From: Lachnospiraceae bacterium
GTDB lineage: Bacteria; Bacillota; Clostridia; Lachnospirales; Lachnospiraceae
Reading direction: 5' to 3'
DNA: 64,000 nucleotides
Assembly: GCA_949383255.1 (NCBI GenBank)
Contig: CASJPF010000012.1
Coordinates: 1-64,000, forward strand
The notes below the pieces were generated by a model. That model ran no database searches and was not told the DNA's origin. It saw nothing but the letters and a program-made list of their open reading frames with translations. Both the position numbers and the translations under genes were made by a program. Below, one piece after another: positions 1 through 9,319 of this stretch (position 1 is the first letter of the stretch; each line of letters begins with the position of its first letter).

Positions 1-97
1 TTTAAAGAAAAGTCTGTAAAATCATTAATTTAGGACTTGACATTATAGGAAGGATAAATATAAACTTACAAAATTAATAGTATCTATAATAATTTTA

Positions 98-2089
98 GTG
101 CTAGGGATGATAAAATCGTTGTATCCAGATTACGCATCTGATACTGGAAATTATCATCTTATTGCACAAAGAAGTGATTTTGTAAATTGGTTTGAGAATG
201 GTTTTGGAGCTGGAACTTTTCAAATATGGGGATTCCGTTTAGGAGATAGATTATTTAATTTATTTAATAGTGTATTAGGATATAGATATGGAACTTTATT
301 AAATATATTTATTGTTATAATTATTTATTTGCAAATTACAGATTTTCTTGACATTATCTTTGATAGACTGATGCCAAACTATCGAACAAAGAAGATTTTT
401 AAGATTATTAACCCCGCAATTTTAGCGGTAATTGCATTAACTGTTCATGATTTAATAATGATAGTTGCAACTTATTATACAGATTTGTTAGCAATTCCAA
501 TACTATTAGAAATGTTATATAAAATCTGCTTAAAAGAAAAAAATGAAGAGCATCAATATTTTGCATTTCTAGGAGGACTCGCATTTGCCTTAAAAATGAC
601 TAATGTTGTATACATAATACCACTTCTTATTATTTATATAATTAAGAATTTAAAGATTATTAAAATAATTGACTATTTAAAATGTTTTATTATTGGTATT
701 GTTCCTTTTAGTATTTATGCTATATATAATGTTGTTTGTACGGGAAATCCTATTTTTCCATATTTCAATTTGTTATTTAAATCAAAGTATTTTTCTTTCT
801 ACAACTTTAAAGATCCTAGATGGGGACCTACAGATATTAAAGAAACATTTATATGGATTTTTAAACATGTATTTTATCCTGAATACAGACAGAGTGAAAT
901 ATATGATTTACATGTAACAAATTTACAAATCGCATTTATAGTATTTGTGCTTGGGATTTTGATATATATTGAATGCGTGTTAAGAAAAAGAGTAAAAACA
1001 GTTCTTCCAATTGAGCTTTATATAGTTTTTCTGTTAAGCGCATTGTTCTGGTCAGCCTCAACAGGATATAGTAGATATTTTATACTAGGAGATATTATGC
1101 TATTAATAATATTAATAGTTTCTGTTATATATTTAATTCAAATAACAAATATCTATGTAATTAAGTATGGTTTGGCGGTACTAATTTATCTTATGTTTTG
1201 GGTATCATATGAACAGATTGGCGATAGTATAAGAGGACGTGAGTGGTCATGGAGAAGCGTAACAAAAGAACAAACAATAAATGAATTGTCATATGTATTC
1301 AAAGATAAATTAAGTAATTTTAATTATTCGGACGCAGATGTTTTTTTTCTAACGTCCCCAACTATGGGGGGATGTGCATTTTTGTCAAATAAGGATGCCC
1401 CTATTTTTAATATAAGTTATCTCGATTGGATGGATAAGGACAATTATTATCTGTTTAAAAATAATTTTGAAAAAATAATATCAGAAGAAAAAAATATCTT
1501 TGATATTAAATTTTCTGATTTTACGGATTGGGATAACTATGAAAAAAAGCTTGATAGATATGGATTCCAAATTATGGATAAAAGTATAGTGAATACTGGG
1601 ATTTTTGATCTTATTTATATAAAACTTGGATTTATACAAAAATTTATGTTTACTGAAAATATACAAATACCCATTGATGAGAATAATGTAAACTATCAAA
1701 AATTTGTTTGCAATGGTTTTTCATATGTAGAAATGGTAAATGGTAGTCCTGCAGTTTGGACATCAGGAAAGTCTTCAGGTTTTGCGATACAATTTCAAGA
1801 AGGGTATGATAAAGACTTTAGACTAATATTAGATTTAATTGGAACAGTAGAAAGGAGTGAACAGAATGTCATTGCATTTGCCAATGGAGTAGAATTAGAA
1901 AATATACTAATATCACAAGATAAAATTTGTATTGATGTTCCAAACAAATACTTTTCAGAAAATAAATTGTATTTAGAGTTAAGGTATCCAGATGCTTATA
2001 TTTTAGCGGAAAAAGGAATTTCTACAGACACGCGAGAGTTAGCTTTTCTTATTAATGGAATTACATGTGAGGAATATCAGATTAAGTAA
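98..2089 (+). CDS. Polytopic membrane protein, GT-C glycosyltransferase-like
   Basis: About ten hydrophobic segments fill the first 350 residues, followed by a soluble C-terminal part of about 270 residues. This is the layout of GT-C membrane glycosyltransferases and other envelope-glycan proteins, but no family signature is certain, so the function is inferred from shape. The GTG at 98 has no good ribosome binding site. The frame stays open back to the TGA at 38-40 and encodes a further hydrophobic stretch, so the real N-terminus may be lost or frameshifted in the first 97 bases. The gene is very AT-rich compared with everything after 4.7 kb. It lies 17 bases before the sulfatase-like gene, probably in one operon for surface glycan assembly. 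Confidence 0.6.
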   Translation: MLGMIKSLYPDYASDTGNYHLIAQRSDFVNWFENGFGAGTFQIWGFRLGDRLFNLFNSVLGYRYGTLLNIFIVIIIYLQITDFLDIIFDRLMPNYRTKKIFKIINPAILAVIALTVHDLIMIVATYYTDLLAIPILLEMLYKICLKEKNEEHQYFAFLGGLAFALKMTNVVYIIPLLIIYIIKNLKIIKIIDYLKCFIIGIVPFSIYAIYNVVCTGNPIFPYFNLLFKSKYFSFYNFKDPRWGPTDIKETFIWIFKHVFYPEYRQSEIYDLHVTNLQIAFIVFVLGILIYIECVLRKRVKTVLPIELYIVFLLSALFWSASTGYSRYFILGDIMLLIILIVSVIYLIQITNIYVIKYGLAVLIYLMFWVSYEQIGDSIRGREWSWRSVTKEQTINELSYVFKDKLSNFNYSDADVFFLTSPTMGGCAFLSNKDAPIFNISYLDWMDKDNYYLFKNNFEKIISEEKNIFDIKFSDFTDWDNYEKKLDRYGFQIMDKSIVNTGIFDLIYIKLGFIQKFMFTENIQIPIDENNVNYQKFVCNGFSYVEMVNGSPAVWTSGKSSGFAIQFQEGYDKDFRLILDLIGTVERSEQNVIAFANGVELENILISQDKICIDVPNKYFSENKLYLELRYPDAYILAEKGISTDTRELAFLINGITCEEYQIK

Positions 2090-2106
2090 AAGAGAGGAAG
2101 ATATAT

Positions 2107-4611
2107 TTGTTAATAGTTAAGCAAATTAAAAAAAATGGACACTTATTTTTAAGTACATTATTATTGACAATTACAATTGCTATTTTTGGTCCAATTGAAT
2201 TGTATTATACGAATTATGAAGAGTTTTGGTTTTCTTGTCAAGATGTTTTTATTGTCGCCGCTATTTTAGGAATAGGATGTTTTGGACTTTTGGTAATACT
2301 TGGACTGATATTAAAGGATAAAGCGAGAGATATTTTTAGTTGTTTAGTATTCGTGATAGGAGTAGCTTTATATATTCAAGGAAATTATGCGAATATTGAT
2401 TATGGTGTTTTAAATGGAGAAGCGATAGATTGGTCCTCTTATTCGCTTTACGCAGTGATTGATACGCTTGGCTGGATTATATTAATTGTTGGATTAGTGT
2501 TTTTGTGGAAAAGGAAAAATGGATTTTTTCATAAAATACAGAAATATGGTTCATTATGGATTATAACGATACAATTAATTACTCTTATGGTTTTATTTTT
2601 TTCGACGCCAGTTTCTGTAATGGAAAAGTCAAATTATTATCTTTCTAATGAGGGTATTTATGATGTGTCTACAGACGAGAATATCGTTATTTTTGTTTTG
2701 GATGCATTTGATGATGCTTACTTTCAAGAGATTATAGAAAAAGAGCCACAAAAGTATCAAGAAATATTTAAAAATTTTATACATTATAATAATGCTGCTA
2801 CCGCTGGTACACGTACTAAGCTTGGTGTGCCAGCAATTATTACAGGACAGCATTATCCTGGTGGAATATCATATAAAGAATACATACAGCAAGCATTTAA
2901 TTATGATGGGTTGTATACCACATTGCAGGAGCAAAATTATAATGTAGGGATATACTCAGCTTCAGCTTTTGTACCAGATAAAGTTGAGGATTTAGTAAAT
3001 AATCAAGTAGCAGCAGGATATGCAGTTTCCTCTTATCCGCGTTTAGCAAACACTTATTTTAAATTGACGTTATATAAATATATGCCCCATTTTTTTAAAC
3101 GTTTTTTTTGGATATACTCTGGTGATTTTGAACAATATAAGAGTGGAAATTCAAAAGAGAGTTATGTTACAGATGATGCTGGGTATTTTAATAAATTACA
3201 AACAAAAGGGCTGCATATGATTAAAGATAAGAATATATTTAGATTAATTTATCTAAATGGAGCCCATCCTCCCTATACTTTGAATGAATATGCACAACCA
3301 ATAAAATCGGAAGAATCTTCAGCTGTAATTCAAGGAAAAGCTGCATTGTATATCGTTAATAATTATATAGAACAATTAAAGGCATTGGGAATTTACGATA
3401 CAACAACAATAATAATAATGGCTGATCATGGAGACAAAAACCATGCAGAACATGCTCTTTTATTAGTAAAAGAGAAAAATGGAGTAAGACCTTATACAGA
3501 ATGCACTGCTCCAGTTTCGTATTATGATTTGCACGCAACTCTTTTTAGTGAATTAGGTATTACGAATAATGAAACTTTTTTTGATATAAAAGAAGATGCT
3601 GTAAGAGAACGTTATTTTTATGAGAACGCTACAGAAGCTGGGCATATTCAAGCTGTCGAATATGTCGTTAATGGAAATATGAATGATAATTATAGTGTTC
3701 AAGCAACGGGAGTTATATTAGAACAAACTATATCTAGCAGACTCTATCAATATGGGACGCTATTGAGTTTTGGAGCAGATAATACTGCATTAGATTACAT
3801 TGTATCAGGAATTAATTCTACTGATATGCAAGATTTTTCGTGGACTGATGACAAGAAATGCGAGTTTGAGTTTGAATTTGATAGTATACCTAAGGAAAAT
3901 CTTTTGGTTACAATGGACATAAAAGATGTATATATTGGAAAAGGACCACAACAAATTATAATTTATGCAAATAATAATAAGTATGTTGATGAGGTGTTAG
4001 AGAGGGAAAAACAAATACAATTTGTGGTTGACAGAATGACAATTGATAGTGACAAAAAACTCTTGATACATATTGAACTACCAGATGCCATTGCGCCTGC
4101 AGAACTTTATGAAGGAGGAGATGCCAGAACATTAGGAGTTGCATTTAGAGGATTGTGTATAGAGGAGACATCTCAGGATACAGATTTAATCCAAGATCAT
4201 CAATTAGAAGCTATTACTTCATATATTTTTGGAAGGAATGGAAATGTAGACGAATATTTAGTAAATGGATGGCATAGTTCAGAAGAAGAACATACATGGG
4301 CATCAGAAGAAGCAGAATTGTTATTAAAAACAAATGAAATTTGCGATTATGATGTAATATTAAGGTATTCAACATATCCCTATTCAGGAAGTACTAGTGT
4401 ATATGTTAATGGAACTTTATTAATTGTTTTGGAGAAAAGCAATCTCCTTACAACATTTAGAATTCCTAAAGATATATTAAAGGAAAATGGAATTCAAGTT
4501 ATGGAATTTAAAACATCAGATGCTGTTTCGCCAAATTCAATTGGCAAGAGTGAAGACAATCGAACATTAGGCATAGGTTTATATTCTATGGATGTTGTTC
4601 CTGTGCATTAG
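2107..4611 (+). CDS. Membrane-anchored sulfatase / phosphoglycerol-transferase-like protein
   Basis: Four N-terminal membrane helices (residues 1-190) precede an extracellular alkaline-phosphatase-superfamily domain. Visible family marks are IVIFVLDAFDD near residue 195, where the metal site begins, AGTRTKLGVPAIITG with a Thr in the nucleophile region, and IIIMADHGDKNHAEH near residue 440 with the Asp-His metal ligands. LTA-synthase and phosphoglycerol-transferase relatives act on envelope polymers; the substrate here is unknown. The last 250 residues look beta-rich and resemble the C-terminal part of the preceding protein, suggesting a shared accessory module. The TTG start is supported by GAGAGGAAG eight bases upstream. 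High AT content groups it with the preceding gene. Confidence 0.75.
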   Translation: MLIVKQIKKNGHLFLSTLLLTITIAIFGPIELYYTNYEEFWFSCQDVFIVAAILGIGCFGLLVILGLILKDKARDIFSCLVFVIGVALYIQGNYANIDYGVLNGEAIDWSSYSLYAVIDTLGWIILIVGLVFLWKRKNGFFHKIQKYGSLWIITIQLITLMVLFFSTPVSVMEKSNYYLSNEGIYDVSTDENIVIFVLDAFDDAYFQEIIEKEPQKYQEIFKNFIHYNNAATAGTRTKLGVPAIITGQHYPGGISYKEYIQQAFNYDGLYTTLQEQNYNVGIYSASAFVPDKVEDLVNNQVAAGYAVSSYPRLANTYFKLTLYKYMPHFFKRFFWIYSGDFEQYKSGNSKESYVTDDAGYFNKLQTKGLHMIKDKNIFRLIYLNGAHPPYTLNEYAQPIKSEESSAVIQGKAALYIVNNYIEQLKALGIYDTTTIIIMADHGDKNHAEHALLLVKEKNGVRPYTECTAPVSYYDLHATLFSELGITNNETFFDIKEDAVRERYFYENATEAGHIQAVEYVVNGNMNDNYSVQATGVILEQTISSRLYQYGTLLSFGADNTALDYIVSGINSTDMQDFSWTDDKKCEFEFEFDSIPKENLLVTMDIKDVYIGKGPQQIIIYANNNKYVDEVLEREKQIQFVVDRMTIDSDKKLLIHIELPDAIAPAELYEGGDARTLGVAFRGLCIEETSQDTDLIQDHQLEAITSYIFGRNGNVDEYLVNGWHSSEEEHTWASEEAELLLKTNEICDYDVILRYSTYPYSGSTSVYVNGTLLIVLEKSNLLTTFRIPKDILKENGIQVMEFKTSDAVSPNSIGKSEDNRTLGIGLYSMDVVPVH

Positions 4612-4696
4612 TATCGCTTCGCCGCCGAGAACCAACACAGACACAGGTTTTCCAATGACCAAGAACTAAAAAGTGAATTATGGAAGTCTAACAATT

Positions 4697-4755
4697 ACTT
4701 GAATCATGTGTCAGGAATGCGCATATACTGTGCATTCCTGACACATGATTCAAGT
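4697..4755. terminator. Perfect 24-bp inverted repeat between convergent genes
   Basis: Arms 4697-4720 and 4732-4755 are exact reverse complements around an 11-base loop. The position between a plus-strand gene ending at 4611 and a minus-strand gene ending at 4778 suits a bidirectional terminator. There is no clear U-run on either side, and the stem is unusually long and perfect. Confidence 0.6.
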
Positions 4756-4777
4756 ATTATGAACAATTTTTACAAAG

Positions 4778-5614
4778 TTATTCTATCCCCGCCGCTTTTA
4801 AATCTTCCTCTCGAATCAGCTTTTTACTAACCCATACTTCTGAGAACCTTTCTGTACTCACTTTTATCCAAGTAATAGCACCATCATTTACAATTTCATT
4901 TTCATAAATTAATTCATCTTCTCCAGATGCGGTTGTCAAAACATTTGTATTGATTTTTTCTGGAGAACTGCGTAGATTCGCACCATAATATCCTTCACTG
5001 TTCAGATGCAAGATATATTGATACCCTTCATCAAGTTTTGAATCTGCAGCAGCTGTATTGATATTTTCAAAATCGTCTTTTTCTTTTATAACTGGAGTAT
5101 AGTATTCATCTGCATAGTTCTGAAAACCACCTAAAATCTTATTGCTAGCTTCATTAATTCTGCCACAGATTACTTTTGCATTTCCTGTTAAAGAACGTTC
5201 CATATAATGAGGCACAATAACAAGAACTACGGTTAACAATAAAAGAATTAAAAAAGCATAAATTCTTATCTTTTTTCCACCTTCTGGTGTTCTTACTTTC
5301 AGTTGTTCCTGCCATTCAGTTAATTTCATTCCAAAAGTGTTTAAAGACTCATCAAAATTCTCAATTTTATTCCGATGCTTTGTACTTTTTTTGGCAATTG
5401 TAAATGCAAGCAACTGTAAGAAGTAAATGATATACTTTAATAGAATGAAAAATAATGGTATGATAATCCGCCGAACTAAAAATAATACTATTCTTAAGCC
5501 AATAAATACCAATAATACTGCAAAAATAATAAGCACTGCAAACGGCAATTTTAAAAGATAATGCGCAATTATAGCTATATATAAATTTAAGATGTTTAAT
5601 ATTGCATCTATCAT
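4778..5614 (-). CDS. Membrane protein with C-terminal bacterial SH3-like domain
   Basis: Two hydrophobic segments at residues about 10-85 and a third at about 118-137 are followed by an outward-facing tail. The tail ends in an SH3b-like fold (YYGANLRSSPEKINTNV, then ITWIKV and SEVWVSKKLI), a domain that commonly binds cell wall or peptide ligands. It is the last gene of the TIR operon, and its ATG overlaps the stop of the SPFH-like gene in an ATGA, so the two are translationally coupled. It would place the system in the membrane and may sense envelope state. Function is inferred from context. Confidence 0.75.
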   Translation of the reverse strand: MIDAILNILNLYIAIIAHYLLKLPFAVLIIFAVLLVFIGLRIVLFLVRRIIIPLFFILLKYIIYFLQLLAFTIAKKSTKHRNKIENFDESLNTFGMKLTEWQEQLKVRTPEGGKKIRIYAFLILLLLTVVLVIVPHYMERSLTGNAKVICGRINEASNKILGGFQNYADEYYTPVIKEKDDFENINTAAADSKLDEGYQYILHLNSEGYYGANLRSSPEKINTNVLTTASGEDELIYENEIVNDGAITWIKVSTERFSEVWVSKKLIREEDLKAAGIE

Positions 5615-6624
5615 TCTATATCTCCATCCTGTGTGTTAGAACTATTCCACTTGAATCTTTCCTGCTCTTGTTGTGCCTCTTCTTCCTTTGAATTTTTTGT
5701 CTCCAACATCCCTACAGTCCCTAAACCAAGTGCTGCAACGGATGCGTTTGCAGCAGTATCGCTGTTTATAATGTTCTCATTCTTCAAGCGAATAATTGTA
5801 TCTATCATATTATCACGGTTTTCCTTCGTTGTCTTATTAATAGACTCAGCCAATGCCGCACCTGTTAATTTTCCACTCACATGGTCAATCATATTTCCGG
5901 CATTAGCTCCATATTGTCGTATAAGATCTCCTAGATGCCCCACTTTTAATGACTCAATTTGAGCTTGTAATTCTGCAATACTCCGCTCATAATCTAATTT
6001 TGTCTGTTCCAACTGATGCTTATTATCCAAATCTGTCATTTCTTCTATAGTAGACAGATCTGCTTCTGTTTTCGTAATTTCATGTTCCTGTATTCGCTTT
6101 ATAATCGTTATTGCTGACTCGTCAACATCCACATTCAACTGAAATGTACACTTTAAATAGGGCAGAGAACTTAAACTATTTTTTACATGTTGATCTAATT
6201 CTTTTTTCAATTCATGTCGGCTCATAAAACTGTATTTTTCAGCCAGTTCAAACTCAATATCTGCCAAACATTTCTCTATCTCATCTGATGGCTGATAAAT
6301 ATGATTCAGATAAATTTTTTCAGGATCTGCAATATAATATTTAACAGTAATTTCTACATAAAAATAATGTCCCTCTTCTTCACACGCAATCTCTTTTTCG
6401 TAGAATTCTGTAAACTCACCGCGATATATTGTCATAATGCGGTCATATTTTCCAATGCGAAGTTCTGTTGCCATAATTTTGCGTTTTTCTGTGGATATCG
6501 CATATTTATTATTATCCTTTGATTGAAAAAACACATACGCTGTATCTTCATCTCCTTTTGGTACACTAGAAAATCCAGTGATTTTTCTTTCCAGTTCTGC
6601 AATTTCAATTATTTTTTCTTCCAT
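5611..6624 (-). CDS. SPFH/stomatin-like cytoplasmic protein
   Basis: No transmembrane segment is seen. Residues about 25-180 resemble an SPFH (prohibitin/stomatin) domain in layout: a beta-rich part (VEITVKYYIADPEKIYLN), then FELAEKYSFMSRHELKKELDQHVKNSL and a strand running into INTIKR-like helix (residues 140-185). A charged coiled coil (about 185-230) and a Gly/Ala-rich segment (LTGAALAES, ASVAALGLGTVGML) follow. SPFH proteins build membrane-associated oligomeric rings. The partner would be the membrane/SH3 protein, whose start overlaps this stop by four bases. The start has AAGGAGTGAG upstream. The assignment rests on pattern only. Confidence 0.55.
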   Translation of the reverse strand: MEEKIIEIAELERKITGFSSVPKGDEDTAYVFFQSKDNNKYAISTEKRKIMATELRIGKYDRIMTIYRGEFTEFYEKEIACEEEGHYFYVEITVKYYIADPEKIYLNHIYQPSDEIEKCLADIEFELAEKYSFMSRHELKKELDQHVKNSLSSLPYLKCTFQLNVDVDESAITIIKRIQEHEITKTEADLSTIEEMTDLDNKHQLEQTKLDYERSIAELQAQIESLKVGHLGDLIRQYGANAGNMIDHVSGKLTGAALAESINKTTKENRDNMIDTIIRLKNENIINSDTAANASVAALGLGTVGMLETKNSKEEEAQQEQERFKWNSSNTQDGDIE

Positions 6625-6628
6625 ATTC

Positions 6629-8302
6629 TCACTCCTTAATCATTTTGCATATCTGCCTTGCTAACGGAATTATCTGACCATTTTCCTTAACACACTCTTT
6701 TAAAAAGTAAATTGCCTGGTTGTCTCCCATTTTACGATTGATATGGTAAAAAAAGAATCCTAACATTTCTATATCCGAGTCGTTATAATCTTCATAATTT
6801 TTAAGATAGTCCTCAAGCAGTTTCCAACATTCTTTCGCATTTTCCCTACTCTGAAGTACGCGACACCAAAGATTGGTCAGCTCCTTTCCTGTCTTTTCAT
6901 CAAGCTTCTGAAATATATGAATAAAAATCATTGTTCGTCTGTTTGCTTTTCGCCCAGAAACATTAGAACTAGCATAATCTTCAAATAAAAAGAGGAAAAA
7001 AATAGTATTCAAAAAAGATATTTTATATCGGTTCCAATGTTGTTCTTCCTGCTGCATCTTTTTATAAAAAGCATGAATGACACCTTTATAATAACTGATA
7101 TTTCTATTCCCGCTTTTAAATAATCCTTGAAGCCTTTCTATATGTGACATGCTGCCTAAAGAATTTCCTGTAAGAAATTCTTTTATCAGCTCATCCAAAA
7201 CATTCATCCAAATATCGCACACTAAATATTCTTGATTCCCCAACATGCTGCATACATACAATGATACTAATAAATTATCAGGATTATTTTTTAATTGTCC
7301 CCATTGTACAACACAAGTTTGAACATATTCCTTGAATTCTTCTTTTCGGTACAATTTTCCCAAAAGTACAGACACACAATAATCCATACTAATTTTTCTC
7401 TTGTGTAAAAAATCTGGTAAAATCTGATCATTAAAAAACTCCAAGTCCGCTATTCCAATATAAGACAGTGCTTCCATGCATCCACTTATTACCATATAAT
7501 TATGTTTGCTTCCATATATCTGTATAATTTTATTGATTAAATATCTTGACAGCAAGCATTTTAATTCAGAAAATTCATTTATTAAAAGACAAACAATATG
7601 TTCCGCTTGTTCATGAACTGGCAAACGTAAAAAATCAACCGTGGATTCAATTCCTCGAATCAATGTGACGTCTGAATATTGTATAACTCCTAGTGTTTTG
7701 GCTAATTGTGATTTTGAAATCCACTCTTTTTTCACTTCTTCATTTTCTTTTGCAGATTCCGACAATATTTCCTGTAATTCTTTAGCCATCTGATATATTG
7801 TTCGATAGGTCTGCCTGTCCAGAATGCATACTGCTAATAATGCAGAAAAATTAAAATCCATATAATGCGCTACACACCACTGTAAGAACTTTCCCTCATC
7901 CTTTTCTCCCAATAAATTTACAGTAACATCATTGGTTATCATAGGAGGAACCAACGGTCTATTATTATCAATAATAAAGGTTGCTCTGTCAATATGAGAA
8001 CCAGAAAACTGCATCCCCCAATTTACCTCTGCCTGACGCATCTGTTCTACTATAATAGAATCATTCTCACTATCTGCATCATTTTCTAAATTTCTGCTTT
8101 TCTTATATTGATTTACCCAGTCTTCCTTTTTCCCGGGTGCTAGCTCCTCTTTATCCGATATCTTATCCTTTTCTTGTTGTGATTCTATTCGGGAATTATT
8201 TTGGTTATCATCTTCTACATCATTTTCTTGTGGTATCTTTGTCTGCTTTTCCACATTATTCTCTTGTGGTATATCAGTTTGATTTAAGTTGTCTTCTTCC
8301 AT
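6629..8302 (-). CDS. Helical protein with amyloid-like motif shared with the TIR protein
   Basis: Not a recognised family. Residues 1-90 are acidic, disordered and contain an imperfect repeat (IPQENNVE / IPQENDVE). Residues 94-111 read NWGMQFSGSHIDRATFII, closely matching the C-terminal tail of the neighbouring TIR protein. The remaining 440 residues are almost all alpha-helical and look like a superhelical repeat scaffold. A sequence GEKDEGKF near residue 130 resembles a Walker A loop but lacks the final Ser/Thr. The gene lies 13 bases after the TIR gene and 4 before the SPFH-like gene. By context it would be the sensor or scaffold that nucleates the TIR effector. The ATG follows GAGGA. Confidence 0.65.
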   Translation of the reverse strand: MEEDNLNQTDIPQENNVEKQTKIPQENDVEDDNQNNSRIESQQEKDKISDKEELAPGKKEDWVNQYKKSRNLENDADSENDSIIVEQMRQAEVNWGMQFSGSHIDRATFIIDNNRPLVPPMITNDVTVNLLGEKDEGKFLQWCVAHYMDFNFSALLAVCILDRQTYRTIYQMAKELQEILSESAKENEEVKKEWISKSQLAKTLGVIQYSDVTLIRGIESTVDFLRLPVHEQAEHIVCLLINEFSELKCLLSRYLINKIIQIYGSKHNYMVISGCMEALSYIGIADLEFFNDQILPDFLHKRKISMDYCVSVLLGKLYRKEEFKEYVQTCVVQWGQLKNNPDNLLVSLYVCSMLGNQEYLVCDIWMNVLDELIKEFLTGNSLGSMSHIERLQGLFKSGNRNISYYKGVIHAFYKKMQQEEQHWNRYKISFLNTIFFLFLFEDYASSNVSGRKANRRTMIFIHIFQKLDEKTGKELTNLWCRVLQSRENAKECWKLLEDYLKNYEDYNDSDIEMLGFFFYHINRKMGDNQAIYFLKECVKENGQIIPLARQICKMIKE

Positions 8303-8315
8303 ACAAATTTCCTCA

Positions 8316-8921
8316 CTAATTCTTTATCTCAAAATGCCCGCCATTAATTGTACTTCCATTAAATTGAAATCCATAATTGTTTTGAATCGCAGACGTATTA
8401 TTTTCCTTATTTTTATTGGAAAAAGATTTTTCGGGAATAGTTTCACTCCCAAATGTACACTCTCGAAACCATCCTTCTACTACCTTTCGTATTCCTTCTG
8501 CAACATTTTTTAGTGCTGCATCTTCATTACGAAATTGTGTGACAGCTTTTCTATCTTCTGGTAATGACATGATACTATCAATTGGAGTTCCAATTAAATC
8601 TACGTCCCTTAACATAATTGGAATCACCGCTAATTTCTTCTCTTTGCGAAGATTCATCGCTTCTTCCATTTCTTTTTGATAACAATAATTAGAAGTAAGA
8701 TAGTCTGCACTAAGCAGCAATAGCACAATCTGACTCCCCTGTAAAGCTTGTCTTATTTCCTCGTTAATTTCTTTTCCAGGCAATATCATATTATCATACC
8801 ATAGTGAAATATACTTTTGTCGAATTAGCGAATTTAAATGCGTAATTAATTTATCTTTTAATCGTTTATCCTTATGAGAATAAGATATAAAAACTTTTAA
8901 AGGTTCTTGTACACTTTGCAT
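8316..8921 (-). CDS. TIR-domain effector with C-terminal amyloid-like motif
   Basis: Residues 8-150 are a TIR domain: LKVFISYSHKD at the first strand, LWYDNMILPGKEI, then VLLLLSADYLTSNYCYQKEME. E84, after the YC pair, is the expected NADase catalytic glutamate. A linker rich in Lys, Asn and Ser (160-180) leads to NYGFQFNGSTINGGHFEI at 182-199, which is Asn/Gly-rich with alternating hydrophobic residues, as in bacterial amyloid signalling sequences that end effector proteins. Bacterial TIR effectors hydrolyse NAD+ or make cyclic ADP-ribose products on infection. It is the first gene of the four-gene operon and sits behind a 13-bp palindrome at 8951-8988. The start follows AAAGGAAA. Confidence 0.88.
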   Translation of the reverse strand: MQSVQEPLKVFISYSHKDKRLKDKLITHLNSLIRQKYISLWYDNMILPGKEINEEIRQALQGSQIVLLLLSADYLTSNYCYQKEMEEAMNLRKEKKLAVIPIMLRDVDLIGTPIDSIMSLPEDRKAVTQFRNEDAALKNVAEGIRKVVEGWFRECTFGSETIPEKSFSNKNKENNTSAIQNNYGFQFNGSTINGGHFEIKN

Positions 8922-8950
8922 ATTTATAAAATTTCCTTTCTTTCTAAAAA

Positions 8951-8988
8951 TAATTTGTCGATATTATTTGACACTTATCGACAAATTA
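8951..8988 (-). promoter_or_regulatory. Perfect 13-bp inverted repeat upstream of the TIR operon
   Basis: Arms TAATTTGTCGATA (8951-8963) and TATCGACAAATTA (8976-8988) are exact reverse complements separated by 12 bases, about 30 bases before the TIR start codon. The size and place fit a dimeric repressor operator covering the promoter. The regulator is not encoded beside it. Confidence 0.55.
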
Positions 8989-9265
8989 ATCCAATTTTAG
9001 TGTACTATTTTTCATACAAAGAATCAAGGGACATAGTTGTCCAATACCAAATCATATTCAAATGTCAAATCCATTTTCTATACTATAAATCTGTTCAATC
9101 AAATAAGTAAGTTACTTCCTTTAGATGCCCATATACAATCGGGTATGTAAAATTGCTTTGCCTACTTGCGCGCCGCCAATACATCACTTTAGTGGCATAT
9201 TTCCTTTGCATCAGCATGTACAATCGAGTGAGAGAATACCCTTCTCACCTACTCCGCGTCCGTGC
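8989..9265. other. Intergenic region without a convincing gene
   Basis: The stretch between the TIR promoter and the CAP gene terminator has no ORF with a good start. Around 9130-9265 two segments share TACAATCG followed by CCTACT and a GC-rich end, an imperfect duplication that may be a degraded repeat. Nothing else is seen. Confidence 0.4.
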
Positions 9266-9270
9266 GCATA

Positions 9271-9300
9271 AAAAGCCGCTGATTCCTCAGCGGCTTTTTT
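9271..9300 (-). terminator. Intrinsic terminator of the CAP-domain gene
   Basis: Twelve-base arms (AAAAGCCGCTGA and its complement, 9271-9282 and 9287-9298) close on a TTCC loop. Read on the minus strand it follows the CAP gene stop at 9320 and ends in a T-run. It could also work for plus-strand transcripts. Confidence 0.8.
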
Positions 9301-9319
9301 CACCTTTTCCTTACTTTCT

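Noticed and set aside
7890-7925. Walker A-like GEKDEGKF in the 557-residue protein
   Set aside because: It lacks the Ser/Thr after Lys and no Walker B was found, so no NTPase is called.
9130-9265. Two similar segments containing TACAATCG
   Set aside because: Too diverged and without regular spacing to be called a CRISPR array or tandem repeat.
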